Assembly: GCA_023390775.1 (NCBI GenBank)
Contig: JAEWCF010000091.1
Coordinates: 1-16,058, forward strand
Length of the DNA: 16,058 nucleotides
DNA from: Bacteroidota bacterium
Lineage (GTDB): Bacteria > Bacteroidota > Bacteroidia > Flavobacteriales > Flavobacteriaceae
Reading direction: 5' to 3'
A model generated the notes under the pieces. The model saw only the letters and a list, made by a program, of their open reading frames with translations, was not told where the DNA came from and searched no databases. A program made the translations under genes and the position numbers. Below, one piece after another: positions 1-8,583 of the stretch; positions within the stretch are counted from its first letter, which is position 1, and each line of letters starts with the position of its first letter.

Positions 1-1899
1 GTATTCGGGCTGCCCAAGGAAGAACTCGATGCGCTCGCCACACGGCCAATGCACACCCATGACGACAATTCGGTGGTGCGGACGGTCCAGCGTTATGGCA
101 AGATGCTCGAGAAATTTCCCAACCAACGCAGCATGCATTCGTGCGGCATCCTGATTTCGGAGGAGCCCATCACGAACTATTCGGCGCTTGAGATGCCGCC
201 AAAGGGTTTTCCCATTGTCCAATTCGACATGCACGTGGCCGAGGAAATCGGGTTCGACAAGTTCGACATCCTCAGCCAGCGAGGAATCGGGCATATCGAC
301 GATGCCGTCAAGCTCATCGAGAAGAACCGCGGTATCCAGATCGATATCCGCAATACGGCGCTCTCCAAGGATGAAGCCCGGTGCAATGAATTTCTGGGCC
401 GTGGAAAAACCATCGGTTGTTTTTACATCGAGAGCCCGGCGATGCGAGGGCTGTTGCGAAGGCTCAAATGCGACAATTACCGCACGCTTGTCGCGGCCTC
501 GTCGATCATCCGCCCCGGCGTGGCGCAATCCGGGATGATGAAGGAATACATCTATCGGCACAACAACCCCGACAAGTTCGAGTATTTCCACGATGTTTTC
601 AGGGAACAGTTGGGAGAAACCTACGGAATCATGGTCTATCAGGAAGACGTGATCAAGATCGCCCTGCACTACGGGGGGCTTCCCGCTGCCGACGGTGACA
701 TCCTGCGGCGGGCGATGAGCGGAAAGGGCCGTTCCAAATCGGCGTTGCAGAAGGTACGTGACAATTTCTTCGAGTGTTGCGAAAGACAGGGGCATCCGCG
801 CGCGCTCAGCGAGGAGATTTACCGCCAGATCGAATCCTTTGCGGGCTATTCGTTCTGCAAGGCGCACTCTGCATCCTACGCGGTCGAAAGTTACCAGAGC
901 CTCTACCTCAAGGTCTATTTCCCCATCGAATTCATGGCCGCCGTGATCAACAACCAGGGCGGTTTCTACCGCACGGAAGTCTATGTGCACGAGGCCAAAA
1001 TGTCCGGGGCCACGGTCCACAATCCGTGCGTAAATAAAAGCGAATTCGGGACGACGGTTTACGGCGATGACATCTACCTGGGGTTCATGCATCTCGAAGG
1101 GCTTGAAAACCGGCTCGCCGAACTGATTCCGCGCGAACGGGAACAAAACGGGCCGTTTGCGTCACTTGAGGATTTTATACGGCGCGTTCCGATCGGGGTC
1201 GAAACGATGCAGATCCTGATCTTTATCGGGGCGTTCCGGTTTACGGGCAAATCCAAGAGCGAACTTTTGGTCACCGCCCGGTTGTTGCTGGTGAACTTCA
1301 AGCCCGAATCGCGCGGATTGGCGCTTTTGGAGGAGCCGCCGAAGGAATTTCGGTTGCCGGAGCTCGAGCGATCTGTTTTTGAGGATGCCTTTGACGAAAT
1401 CGAGCTGTTGGGCTTTCCGGTGTCGTGTTCGCCCTTTGATTTGTTGCAGACCCGGTATCGCGGCGATGTCATGGCCCGTGAATTGAATCGGTACCACAAA
1501 AAAACGGTGAGAATGCTGGCTTATCTGATTTCAAAAAAACAGGTTCCAACAAAATTGGGCGACATGTATTTCGGGACGTGGATCGATGCCGAAGGGGAGT
1601 TCTTCGATACGGCGCATTTTCCCGACAGCCTTCGAAAATACGATTTTGCGGGGGGTGGCTGTTACCTTTTATTGGGCCAAGTGGAAGTAGATTATCATTT
1701 TCCTACAATAACCGTAATCAAGATGGCCAAGATGCCGTTCATTCCGGATCCGCGGTATGAAAATGCAAAAGACTGGCAGTTCCGGGCACACCAGAATATT
1801 AAGGAGGACATCAGCCTGACGCACCGAGTTCCCTATCCGCAGGCGCATGAGATCAACCTGCCGCGATACAAGATGGAAATGGGAAGGCAGGCGTATTAA
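1..1899 (+). CDS. dnaE: DNA polymerase III alpha subunit (DnaE family), 3' part
   Basis: The reading frame is open from base 1, so the N-terminus (PHP domain and the PDxDxD catalytic pair) lies outside the window. 632 residues are visible. The segment GFDKFDILSQRG carries the aspartate (visible residue 89) that matches the third palm catalytic Asp of E. coli DnaE (D555). The fingers follow, with YGIMVYQEDVIKIA near 208-221 and ILRRAMSGK near 235-243, then FAGYSFCKAHSASYA near 280-294, and an OB-like region in the last ~130 residues. The protein replicates DNA, either as the main replicase or as a second, error-prone DnaE. The compact C-terminus resembles the shorter (~1000 aa) DnaE that Bacteroidota often encode beside imuB-type genes, but that neighbourhood is outside the window, so the subclass is an inference. 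Its TAA stop overlaps the stop of the convergent ribBA gene. Confidence 0.93.
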   Translation, partial: VFGLPKEELDALATRPMHTHDDNSVVRTVQRYGKMLEKFPNQRSMHSCGILISEEPITNYSALEMPPKGFPIVQFDMHVAEEIGFDKFDILSQRGIGHIDDAVKLIEKNRGIQIDIRNTALSKDEARCNEFLGRGKTIGCFYIESPAMRGLLRRLKCDNYRTLVAASSIIRPGVAQSGMMKEYIYRHNNPDKFEYFHDVFREQLGETYGIMVYQEDVIKIALHYGGLPAADGDILRRAMSGKGRSKSALQKVRDNFFECCERQGHPRALSEEIYRQIESFAGYSFCKAHSASYAVESYQSLYLKVYFPIEFMAAVINNQGGFYRTEVYVHEAKMSGATVHNPCVNKSEFGTTVYGDDIYLGFMHLEGLENRLAELIPREREQNGPFASLEDFIRRVPIGVETMQILIFIGAFRFTGKSKSELLVTARLLLVNFKPESRGLALLEEPPKEFRLPELERSVFEDAFDEIELLGFPVSCSPFDLLQTRYRGDVMARELNRYHKKTVRMLAYLISKKQVPTKLGDMYFGTWIDAEGEFFDTAHFPDSLRKYDFAGGGCYLLLGQVEVDYHFPTITVIKMAKMPFIPDPRYENAKDWQFRAHQNIKEDISLTHRVPYPQAHEINLPRYKMEMGRQAY

Positions 1900-3032
1900 T
1901 AGGGAACGTACTCGGTGATTTCGAGACCATAACCGATCATCCCGACGCGCTTACCCTGCTCGCTGCTGTTGGAAACCAGCCTGATCTTTGAAATATCGAT
2001 ATCGTGCAAAATCTGTGCACCGATGCCAAAATCCTTGATGTCCATGCGAACCTGGGGAGCTTTGAAGACGCCTTTGGCCTGCAGCGCCTTGAGCTCAGTG
2101 ATCCGGCCGAGCAAGTCGTTGGGATGAATTTCCTGGTTAATGAACAAGACCGCTCCACGGCCCTCGCGCTCGATCAGACGGAACATGTCGTCGAGTTTTT
2201 TGTCGGCATCATTGGTAAGGGTGCCCAGAATGTCGTTATTGACCGATGTGGAATTGATTCGGGTAAGCACGGCATCGCCAATATTCCAGGTTCCGCGGGT
2301 CAGGGCAATGTGCACCTGTTTATTGGTGGTCTGCTGGTAGGCCCGCATCCTGAAAGTCCCGAACCGGGTTTCAATGTCAAAGTCCTCTTTCTTGACGATT
2401 AGGGAATCGTGTTGCATCCGGTAGGCCACAAGCGCCTCGATCGACACGAGTTTGAGATCGAATTTACGGGCAACCTCAAAAAGTTGAGGCAATCGGGCCA
2501 TGGAACCATCCTCGTTCATGATCTCCACGATCACGCCCGCAGGCCTGAAACCGGCGAGTCTTGCGAAATCAATCGCAGCCTCGGTATGGCCGGTCCTGCG
2601 CAGGACGCCGCCCTGTTTGGCGATCAACGGAAAGATATGCCCGGGGCGAGCCAAGTCGTGTGGTTTGGTATCGGGGTTGGCGAGCGCCTTGATGGTTTTT
2701 GCCCTGTCCGAAGCGGAAATCCCCGTGGTCACACCATCACCCCTGAGGTCGACCGAGACCGTAAACGCGGTTTCCATCGGATCGGTATTATTGTTGACCA
2801 TCACCTGGAGGCCCAATTCCTTGCATCGGTTTTCGGTGAGCGGTGCACAGATGAGGCCGCGCCCGTGGGTGGCCATGAAATTGATCATTTCCGGGGTGAC
2901 TTTTTCGGCCGCCGCCAGAAAATCACCTTCGTTTTCACGGTCTTCATCGTCCACCACAATGATCACCTTACCCTGGCGAATGTCTTCAATCGCCTCCTCA
3001 ATTGTGTTTAATGTCATGTTATCGGCCATCAT
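1896..3032 (-). CDS. ribBA: 3,4-dihydroxy-2-butanone-4-phosphate synthase with a degenerate GTP cyclohydrolase II-like domain
   Basis: The protein has 378 aa. The N-terminal half (about 8-205) is a RibB domain, which converts ribulose 5-phosphate to 3,4-dihydroxy-2-butanone 4-phosphate for riboflavin synthesis. Visible motifs are DDEDRENEGD (28-37), HGRGLICAPL (56-65), ARPGHIFPL (128-136) and RRTGHTEA (145-152). The C-terminal half (about 215-378) has the RibA fold pattern, but the three Zn-binding Cys of RibA align with Ser263, Asn274 and Ala276. The phosphate-binding RQEGRxIGL is replaced by NQEIHPNDL. This half is therefore probably not an active GTP cyclohydrolase II, and a separate ribA would be expected elsewhere. 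Two ATGs in tandem (3032 and 3029) sit on the lptG stop in an ATGA overlap, which suggests translational coupling. Another ATG lies at 3017. An in-frame ATG at 3134 would intrude 100 nt into lptG and adds non-homologous residues. This is the last gene of the six-gene operon. Confidence 0.92.
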   Translation of the reverse strand: MMADNMTLNTIEEAIEDIRQGKVIIVVDDEDRENEGDFLAAAEKVTPEMINFMATHGRGLICAPLTENRCKELGLQVMVNNNTDPMETAFTVSVDLRGDGVTTGISASDRAKTIKALANPDTKPHDLARPGHIFPLIAKQGGVLRRTGHTEAAIDFARLAGFRPAGVIVEIMNEDGSMARLPQLFEVARKFDLKLVSIEALVAYRMQHDSLIVKKEDFDIETRFGTFRMRAYQQTTNKQVHIALTRGTWNIGDAVLTRINSTSVNNDILGTLTNDADKKLDDMFRLIEREGRGAVLFINQEIHPNDLLGRITELKALQAKGVFKAPQVRMDIKDFGIGAQILHDIDISKIRLVSNSSEQGKRVGMIGYGLEITEYVPY

Positions 3033-5032
3033 AGACTGCTTTTGCGAAGGGCGGATCGGAGTGCCCGCCGGTTCAGGAAATACTGGAAAATATAAAAAGG
3101 CATGCCCGTCAGCACGGTAAGCCACTTGGGCCAACCGACTTTAATTCCGGTCAACCTCGATATTCTCTTAAGGCGTTGTGCCGACTTGAGCAGGCTGAAG
3201 TAAAATCCGATCAACACCACGAAGGCGGGAATGACAACCCAAATGAGCTTTGTATTGTTTTGGAAAACCAGGACAAGGATCGCCGCCAGGAAGAAAAGGA
3301 AGAGGGTAAGGTTGGCGTCCATCCGGTAACTTTCCACCGTCTCCCGAAGCAGTTCGTATTCCCTGTTGAACAATTTACCTTGCTTTACCAGGTCCTCTTG
3401 CGTAATGCCACGCTCGTCCAAAACCTTGAGCACCTGCAGCCTCTTTACTTCGGGAAGGCTTTGACGGGCAGCATTGTAGACCATTTCAATCAGGATGTCA
3501 GTCTCAAGTCCCTGCAACACAAGATAATCTTCGTCCGAACTGATCCGGGCGACATTCAGGTTGACGATCCGGTCCTGGTCTGCGGTCACGTCTTCGGTTT
3601 TGCTCTTTCCGAACATTTTTTTCAAGGGGACCGTCAGCCAATCGAAATCGAAGGTGATCTGTTTGTCGTTTGTGGCGCGGTAGGTGAGCATGACCGCAAA
3701 AGGAGTCAGCACGATGGAGGACATCCAGGTTCCCAGAAAGGGCGAAATCCCATTTTCCTGTGCGACCTTCTTCCCAAAGGTGTTGATGAAGTGAAAGACA
3801 ATGAAGACCAGCACAGCAAACACGATCGGCAGGCCAAGGCCTCCCTTCCTGATGATGGCACCCAGCGGAGCGCCAATAAAGAACATCAGGAAACACGCAT
3901 AGGCGATCACAAACTTGTCGTGAAGGGCAATCCAGTGGTTGTTGATGTTCTTGATCTTGCTTTCAAGGTCGAACCGCGAGCCGTCAATGGTGAAATTGGT
4001 GTTCATCACATTTCCACGAGCCACTTTCAAAATTTCGGCCCGTTCGGTCGGGGAATAAAGCGAAAGGAGGTTTTCGGGAACCGCTGCGTTAAAGTTGGGA
4101 TCGCGCTTTTCCAGCCCCCGCCCCGCTGCAACAATGCCCGTGCGTTGGTAAATATTATCGGTGAAGGAAATGACCTCCCGCTCGTAATTGCGGTCAAGGG
4201 AATCAAGCGTGTAGGTCAGTTCGCCAACGTTGAGCATGGTGTTGGTATTGGTGATCTGCTCCTCATCAAGGTTGGTCTTGTTGAGCATCGACAAGTCGAT
4301 ATTGATCACATACTGTTTGAAGGAACTCTTGGCAAAAGGCATTTTTTTTCGCTCCTCATGCTTTTTGGGAATAATGTCCTCGTAATAATAACCGTCGCGC
4401 AGGATGAGTTTCAAAATATTCGAATCCTCATTGCTGACAAGCTCGCCGGAGCGCGCCCGGATGACCGTACTATTACTTGAAAGGTCCCGAGTGGATTTTT
4501 TATGGATCGTCACTCCGGAAAGCAGGTTTCCATTGTCTCCCGATTTTTTGTCAACCTTGATGTTGTAATTCCCGATATCGCTGAATTGCCCCTCGGCGAT
4601 GGCCATGGCGGGCTTTACTTGGGCGATGTTGCGCCGGAAGTTGATGAATTTGTATTCGGCGTAGGGAATGACGTTATTGGCGAACGCGAAAGACGCTATC
4701 GCGAGCAACAGGATGAATATGGAAAGGCCCCGCATGGCACGCTGGAGCGAGATTCCGGCGGACTTCATCGCGGCAAACTCATAGTTTTCGGCAAAGGAGC
4801 CAAAGGTCATGATGGAAGCCAGGACAATCGAAAGGGGAAGCACGAGCGGAACGATGCTCGGCATCTTAAACAAAAGAAACTTGAAAATAAGTACCAAATC
4901 GAGGTCTTTTCCGGCGAGTTCGCCGATGAAAAGCCACACGGTCTGGAGAATGAAGATCAAAAAGAGGATGACAAATACGGTCGAGAACGTAATGATGAAA
5001 CTCTTCAGGATGTATTTGTCGAGTATTTTCAC
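3029..5032 (-). CDS. lptG: LptF/LptG (YjgP/YjgQ) family lipopolysaccharide export permease with long C-terminal extension
   Basis: The 667-aa inner-membrane protein is the transmembrane part of the Lpt ABC exporter that extracts LPS and passes it towards the outer membrane with LptB2. Residues 1-120 contain the first three membrane helices and the conserved MKSAGISL segment (89-96). Residues about 125-370 form the periplasmic jellyroll region. Residues about 371-450 carry the second helix triplet, including FIGAPLGAIIRKGGLG (385-400). E. coli LptF and LptG are about 360 aa. Here a further ~210 residues follow, made of a charged, probably cytoplasmic stretch (455-570), two hydrophobic helices (575-615) and a basic tail. 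The start is GTG, 3 nt after the lolA stop, and the gene ends in a 4-nt ATGA overlap with ribBA. LptF and LptG are paralogous, so the exact assignment is not settled. The lolA neighbour fits an envelope-export role. Confidence 0.88.
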   Translation of the reverse strand: MKILDKYILKSFIITFSTVFVILFLIFILQTVWLFIGELAGKDLDLVLIFKFLLFKMPSIVPLVLPLSIVLASIMTFGSFAENYEFAAMKSAGISLQRAMRGLSIFILLLAIASFAFANNVIPYAEYKFINFRRNIAQVKPAMAIAEGQFSDIGNYNIKVDKKSGDNGNLLSGVTIHKKSTRDLSSNSTVIRARSGELVSNEDSNILKLILRDGYYYEDIIPKKHEERKKMPFAKSSFKQYVINIDLSMLNKTNLDEEQITNTNTMLNVGELTYTLDSLDRNYEREVISFTDNIYQRTGIVAAGRGLEKRDPNFNAAVPENLLSLYSPTERAEILKVARGNVMNTNFTIDGSRFDLESKIKNINNHWIALHDKFVIAYACFLMFFIGAPLGAIIRKGGLGLPIVFAVLVFIVFHFINTFGKKVAQENGISPFLGTWMSSIVLTPFAVMLTYRATNDKQITFDFDWLTVPLKKMFGKSKTEDVTADQDRIVNLNVARISSDEDYLVLQGLETDILIEMVYNAARQSLPEVKRLQVLKVLDERGITQEDLVKQGKLFNREYELLRETVESYRMDANLTLFLFFLAAILVLVFQNNTKLIWVVIPAFVVLIGFYFSLLKSAQRLKRISRLTGIKVGWPKWLTVLTGMPFYIFQYFLNRRALRSALRKSSL

Positions 5033-5035
5033 AAA

Positions 5036-5707
5036 TTAATCCAGTTTATTTACGTAGTAGTTGGGGTATTTGCTCTCGGCAAAAGTAAACTGATTCTTGG
5101 ATAAGGGCTGATTGGTTTTAAAAGAATTAACAGTAAGCGTGGTCTTGGTACCGTTGCGCCCCATCTCGATCAGGTTGTAGATATGCTTGGTCTGGACATC
5201 GATTCCCAAAAGGATTTCCTTGCGCTGGTCCTTGGACGAAATAGGGACCAACTTTACATACTGGATCTTTCTTCCCTTGACATTCTGCAGGATATCCCAC
5301 GAATATTTGTACCCCGAATTAAAAAACGTCAGCATCCTCGAGGGAGTAATGGCGTTTTCATCTTTCTCGTCATATTTGGAGATCGTGATTTCCTCGTCCT
5401 CGGGGCTGATGGTATAGGTTTTTTTGCCATCAAACATTTTGGTGACTCCCATAAAATTCAGGAAGTATTTGTTACCGCTGAGGATCACGTTCCCCTTGCT
5501 TTCCTGGTTGACGTTCTCTTTTGAGTTCGAAAGCGCGTACTTGAAATCGATCGTGATGTTTTCATAGGAACGGACCTTGGCAGCAACCTGGTCAAGCAGC
5601 TCTTTTGCCTTCTTGTCCTGTGCAGAAACATTATGTACTGTCAGCAAAGCCATAAAAATAAAGGCCATGCTTCTGTTTGCCGAAAAAATATTCTTTATAA
5701 ATTCCAT
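5036..5707 (-). CDS. lolA: LolA-like outer membrane lipoprotein carrier protein
   Basis: The 223-aa protein is a periplasmic chaperone that ferries lipoproteins from the inner-membrane Lol exporter to the outer membrane. The N-terminus has a Lys/Arg-containing head, a hydrophobic core (about 13-25) and a VSA-Q cleavage site near residue 29. The mature part shows the LolA pattern: a helix beginning KKAKELLDQVAAKV, then VRSYENITIDFKYAL, a beta-rich region with GNVILSGNKYFLNF, TYTISPEDEEITI, and SRMLTFFNSGY. Overall similarity to proteobacterial LolA is low, as is usual in Bacteroidota. It starts 1 nt after the ftsK stop and ends 3 nt before the lptG GTG, so all three are almost certainly on one transcript. 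Confidence 0.88.
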   Translation of the reverse strand: MEFIKNIFSANRSMAFIFMALLTVHNVSAQDKKAKELLDQVAAKVRSYENITIDFKYALSNSKENVNQESKGNVILSGNKYFLNFMGVTKMFDGKKTYTISPEDEEITISKYDEKDENAITPSRMLTFFNSGYKYSWDILQNVKGRKIQYVKLVPISSKDQRKEILLGIDVQTKHIYNLIEMGRNGTKTTLTVNSFKTNQPLSKNQFTFAESKYPNYYVNKLD

Positions 5708-5708
5708 C

Positions 5709-8165
5709 TTAATCGTTTTGTTCGTTGTTGAAAAAATGTTCCAGCGCCACCAGATCGGGGATATTCACGTTTCGCGCCTTGCTTCCTTCGAACGGGCCCA
5801 CGATTCCGGCGGCTTCGAGCTGATCGATCAGCCTGCCTGCGCGGTTGTAACCCAATTTGAGTTTGCGTTGCAATAAGGAAGCCGAACCCTGTTGTGCCGA
5901 GACAATGACTTCGGCGGCCTCGCGAAAGAGCGAATCCCTTTCGGAAATGTCGATATCAAGATTGATGCCACTGTCCTCCCCAACGAACTCGGGAAGCAGG
6001 TAGGCATTGGGATACGCTTTTTGCGAACCGATGAACTCGGTGATCTTTTCCACCTCGGGCGTATCGACAAACGCACACTGGACACGGATGACATCGTTAC
6101 CATTGGTGTAGAGTAGATCACCCCTTCCGATGAGCTGGTCGGCGCCCTGGGTATCGAGGATGGTGCGCGAATCGATCTTGGAGGTTACGCGGAAGGCGAT
6201 CCTCGCGGGAAAGTTTGCCTTGATGATACCGGTAATGACGTTAACCGACGGACGCTGCGTCGCGATAATCAGGTGGATCCCGATGGCACGTGCCAACTGG
6301 GCAAGCCGGGCGATCGGTGTCTCGACTTCCTTGCCGGCGGTCATGATCAGGTCGGCAAATTCATCGACAACCAATACGATATACGGCAGGAATTGATGTC
6401 CGTGTTCGGGATTGAGCTTGCGCGATCGGAACTTCTCGTTGTATTCCTTGATGTTGCGCACCATCGCATCCTTCAGTAGCGAATACCGGTTGTCCATCTC
6501 GATGCAGAGCGAATTCAACGTATTGATCACCTTGGTGTTATCGGTGATGATCGCATCCTCCACATCAGGCAGTTTGGCCAGGTAATGCCGCTCGATCTTG
6601 TTGAACAGCGTCAGTTCGACTTTCTTGGGATCCACCAGGACGAATTTCACTTCGGCGGGGTGGCGCTTGTACAGAAGCGAGGTGAGCACTGCATTGAGCC
6701 CCACCGATTTTCCCTGTCCCGTGGCGCCCGCCATCAAAAGGTGGGGCATCTTGGCCAGGTCCACGACAAACGTCTCATTGCTGATGGTTTTACCCAGGGC
6801 GATGGGCAGTTCCATCTCGGCCTCCTGGAAACGGGCCGAACCGATGACGCTCTTCATCGAGACCATCGTCGGGTTTTTGTTGGGCACCTCGATACCGATG
6901 GTTCCCTTTCCGGGAATCGGGGCGATGATGCGGATGCCGAGCGCCGAAAGCGAAAGCGCGATGTCATCCTCAAGGCTCTTGATCTTGGAGATGCGGATGC
7001 CGGCCTCGGGGACAATCTCGTACAGCGTTACCGACGGTCCGACGGTCGCCTTGATTTGGGCGATCTCAATTTTGTAGTTGCGGAGCGTTTCGACGATTCG
7101 GTTCTTGTTCTCCTCGAGCTCCTCCTGGTTGATGGTGATGCCTCCTCCCGAATAATCCTTCAGAAGGTCGAGCGTCGGAAACTTATAGTTGGAGAGTTCC
7201 AGCGTCGGGTCAAACAGGCCGAAATCGGCGACCAGGCGTGCCGCGACATTCTCGTCGACGACTTCTTCCTCCGGCGCCTTTTCGATCACGAAGGTCTCGT
7301 CGGAGGTTGCAATGATTTCGGGCTCGGGCGGGGTTTCCCTGCGGATGTTTTCCACGGCGGGCTCGGGCCTTACTTTGAGTACCGGTTCGGAGGCATGGCC
7401 GATCGTGGGTTTGAGGGCCTCCCGATCGATCTCGAATTGCGGCGCCTTTTCGGTTTTAAGGACAGGCTCGGGAATGTCTTCGGGCTCTTCCTCCACGGCA
7501 AATTCCTCCAGATTGTACTGCGGCTCGTTCACGGTCATCGGCGCTGCGGCCTGGGTGAGGTCGGCATCGATTTCCTTGCGGGTGCGTTCAAAAAACGATT
7601 TTATCGCATCGGGCGAAAGCCTGATTTTAAAAATAAGATAGATGACGATGCCAAACACCAGAACGAGCAGGGTTCCGCTCTTGCCGAGGTAATCCTGCAG
7701 GAACAGGTTCATTTCATACCCTATGACACCGCCAAGTTCCGGCAGCGAGTCGGCAAAGAAACCAAAAAGGATTGAGCCGATGATCACCACAAAAAGGTCC
7801 CAAAACCAAATGTTCTTGAGCTTTTTGAGCGAAATGTCCAACACCAGGAATGCCCCCGTCAGGAAGAAAAGTTTCACGAAGATAAAGGAAGCCGCCCCGA
7901 AACCCCGGTAGATAAAGAAGTCCGCGAGCCAGGCGCCCGTTTTACCGAGCCAGTTGAGCGTAACCTCATTGCGGTCGGTAATGGCCGAAACCGCACTTTG
8001 GTCCTCCCTGCCATAAATAAAGAACGAGATGAACGCCAGCAACAGCGCGATGGCAAACAAGACAAGCAATGCGCCCGCGACCACCTTGTGCTGTCTGGTA
8101 ATCTTAAGCGGTTTCTTTACGGATGGGCCTGTGGGTTCAGCGCCCTTTTTGACCGTTTTTGCCAT
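5709..8165 (-). CDS. ftsK: FtsK/SpoIIIE DNA translocase
   Basis: The 818-aa septal DNA pump clears and aligns chromosomes during division. About four membrane helices lie within residues 27-180 (near 27-50, 88-110, 120-138 and 163-180). An acidic, Pro/Glu-rich linker spans roughly 200-310. The RecA-like motor follows: Walker A GATGQGKS at 480-487, VDPKKVELTLF at 511-521, Walker B VLVVDEFADL at 597-606, and IATQRPSVNVITGIIKANFP at 634-653. The C-terminal winged-helix gamma domain (about 745-805, with LLQRKLKLGYNRAGRLIDQL) is the part that reads polarity sequences and activates XerD-type recombination in other bacteria. Length and domain order are normal for Bacteroidota. There is a 43-nt gap from dgkA upstream and a 1-nt gap to lolA downstream. 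Confidence 0.97.
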   Translation of the reverse strand: MAKTVKKGAEPTGPSVKKPLKITRQHKVVAGALLVLFAIALLLAFISFFIYGREDQSAVSAITDRNEVTLNWLGKTGAWLADFFIYRGFGAASFIFVKLFFLTGAFLVLDISLKKLKNIWFWDLFVVIIGSILFGFFADSLPELGGVIGYEMNLFLQDYLGKSGTLLVLVFGIVIYLIFKIRLSPDAIKSFFERTRKEIDADLTQAAAPMTVNEPQYNLEEFAVEEEPEDIPEPVLKTEKAPQFEIDREALKPTIGHASEPVLKVRPEPAVENIRRETPPEPEIIATSDETFVIEKAPEEEVVDENVAARLVADFGLFDPTLELSNYKFPTLDLLKDYSGGGITINQEELEENKNRIVETLRNYKIEIAQIKATVGPSVTLYEIVPEAGIRISKIKSLEDDIALSLSALGIRIIAPIPGKGTIGIEVPNKNPTMVSMKSVIGSARFQEAEMELPIALGKTISNETFVVDLAKMPHLLMAGATGQGKSVGLNAVLTSLLYKRHPAEVKFVLVDPKKVELTLFNKIERHYLAKLPDVEDAIITDNTKVINTLNSLCIEMDNRYSLLKDAMVRNIKEYNEKFRSRKLNPEHGHQFLPYIVLVVDEFADLIMTAGKEVETPIARLAQLARAIGIHLIIATQRPSVNVITGIIKANFPARIAFRVTSKIDSRTILDTQGADQLIGRGDLLYTNGNDVIRVQCAFVDTPEVEKITEFIGSQKAYPNAYLLPEFVGEDSGINLDIDISERDSLFREAAEVIVSAQQGSASLLQRKLKLGYNRAGRLIDQLEAAGIVGPFEGSKARNVNIPDLVALEHFFNNEQND

Positions 8166-8208
8166 GCGTCGCGGTTGAGGCTATAAAAATAGGTAAATTA
8201 TGATTTTA

Positions 8209-8583
8209 TCAAATAAACTTCGGGACATATATCAACAATCCCACGGCAATGGCAGCAAGCGCGGCGAGAAAAACCGCCCCCGCCGAAATATCCTTGATGA
8301 ACCCGATTTTTTCGTGAAAGCCCGGATGCACGAAATCGGCGATCTTCTCGATGGCCGTGTTCAGGCTTTCGATGCCGATGACCAGGCCCGTCGCCAGGAT
8401 CTGCATCATCCACTCGGTACGGGAAATGTCAAAGACAAATCCGGCAACCACCATGATCAGGGCAATGACCGATTGGACCATGACACTGTGTTCGGTGGTC
8501 ACCAGCTTGACGGCCCCGCGCCACGCGAATACCAGGCTACGCAGGCGTCCCGACACAAACCGTTTGTCGCGTTCGAACTCCAT
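8209..8583 (-). CDS. dgkA: Diacylglycerol kinase / undecaprenol kinase family protein
   Basis: The 124-aa integral membrane kinase has three helices. The signature IESLNTAIEKIADF (about 70-83) and KDISAGAVFLAALAA (about 97-111) hold the catalytic Glu and the metal-binding residues of the DgkA family. The enzyme phosphorylates a lipid alcohol with ATP. In E. coli this is diacylglycerol, and in many Gram-positive bacteria the homologue prefers undecaprenol. Sequence alone does not settle the substrate here. Its ATG overlaps the tpx stop by one base (TAATG), so translation is probably coupled to tpx. It precedes ftsK by 43 nt. Confidence 0.93.
   Translation of the reverse strand: MEFERDKRFVSGRLRSLVFAWRGAVKLVTTEHSVMVQSVIALIMVVAGFVFDISRTEWMMQILATGLVIGIESLNTAIEKIADFVHPGFHEKIGFIKDISAGAVFLAALAAIAVGLLIYVPKFI

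Noticed and set aside
3033..3134. Upstream in-frame ATG at 3134 extending ribBA by 34 residues.
   Set aside because: The extra residues lie inside lptG, do not resemble RibB, and the ATGA overlap at 3032 gives the normal family N-terminus.
3176..4480. Long plus-strand open frame opposite lptG.
   Set aside because: It is antisense to a well-supported permease gene and its translation lacks any recognisable domain. Similar long frames opposite ftsK (6585-7775) and opposite ribBA are rejected for the same reason; they reflect codon bias.
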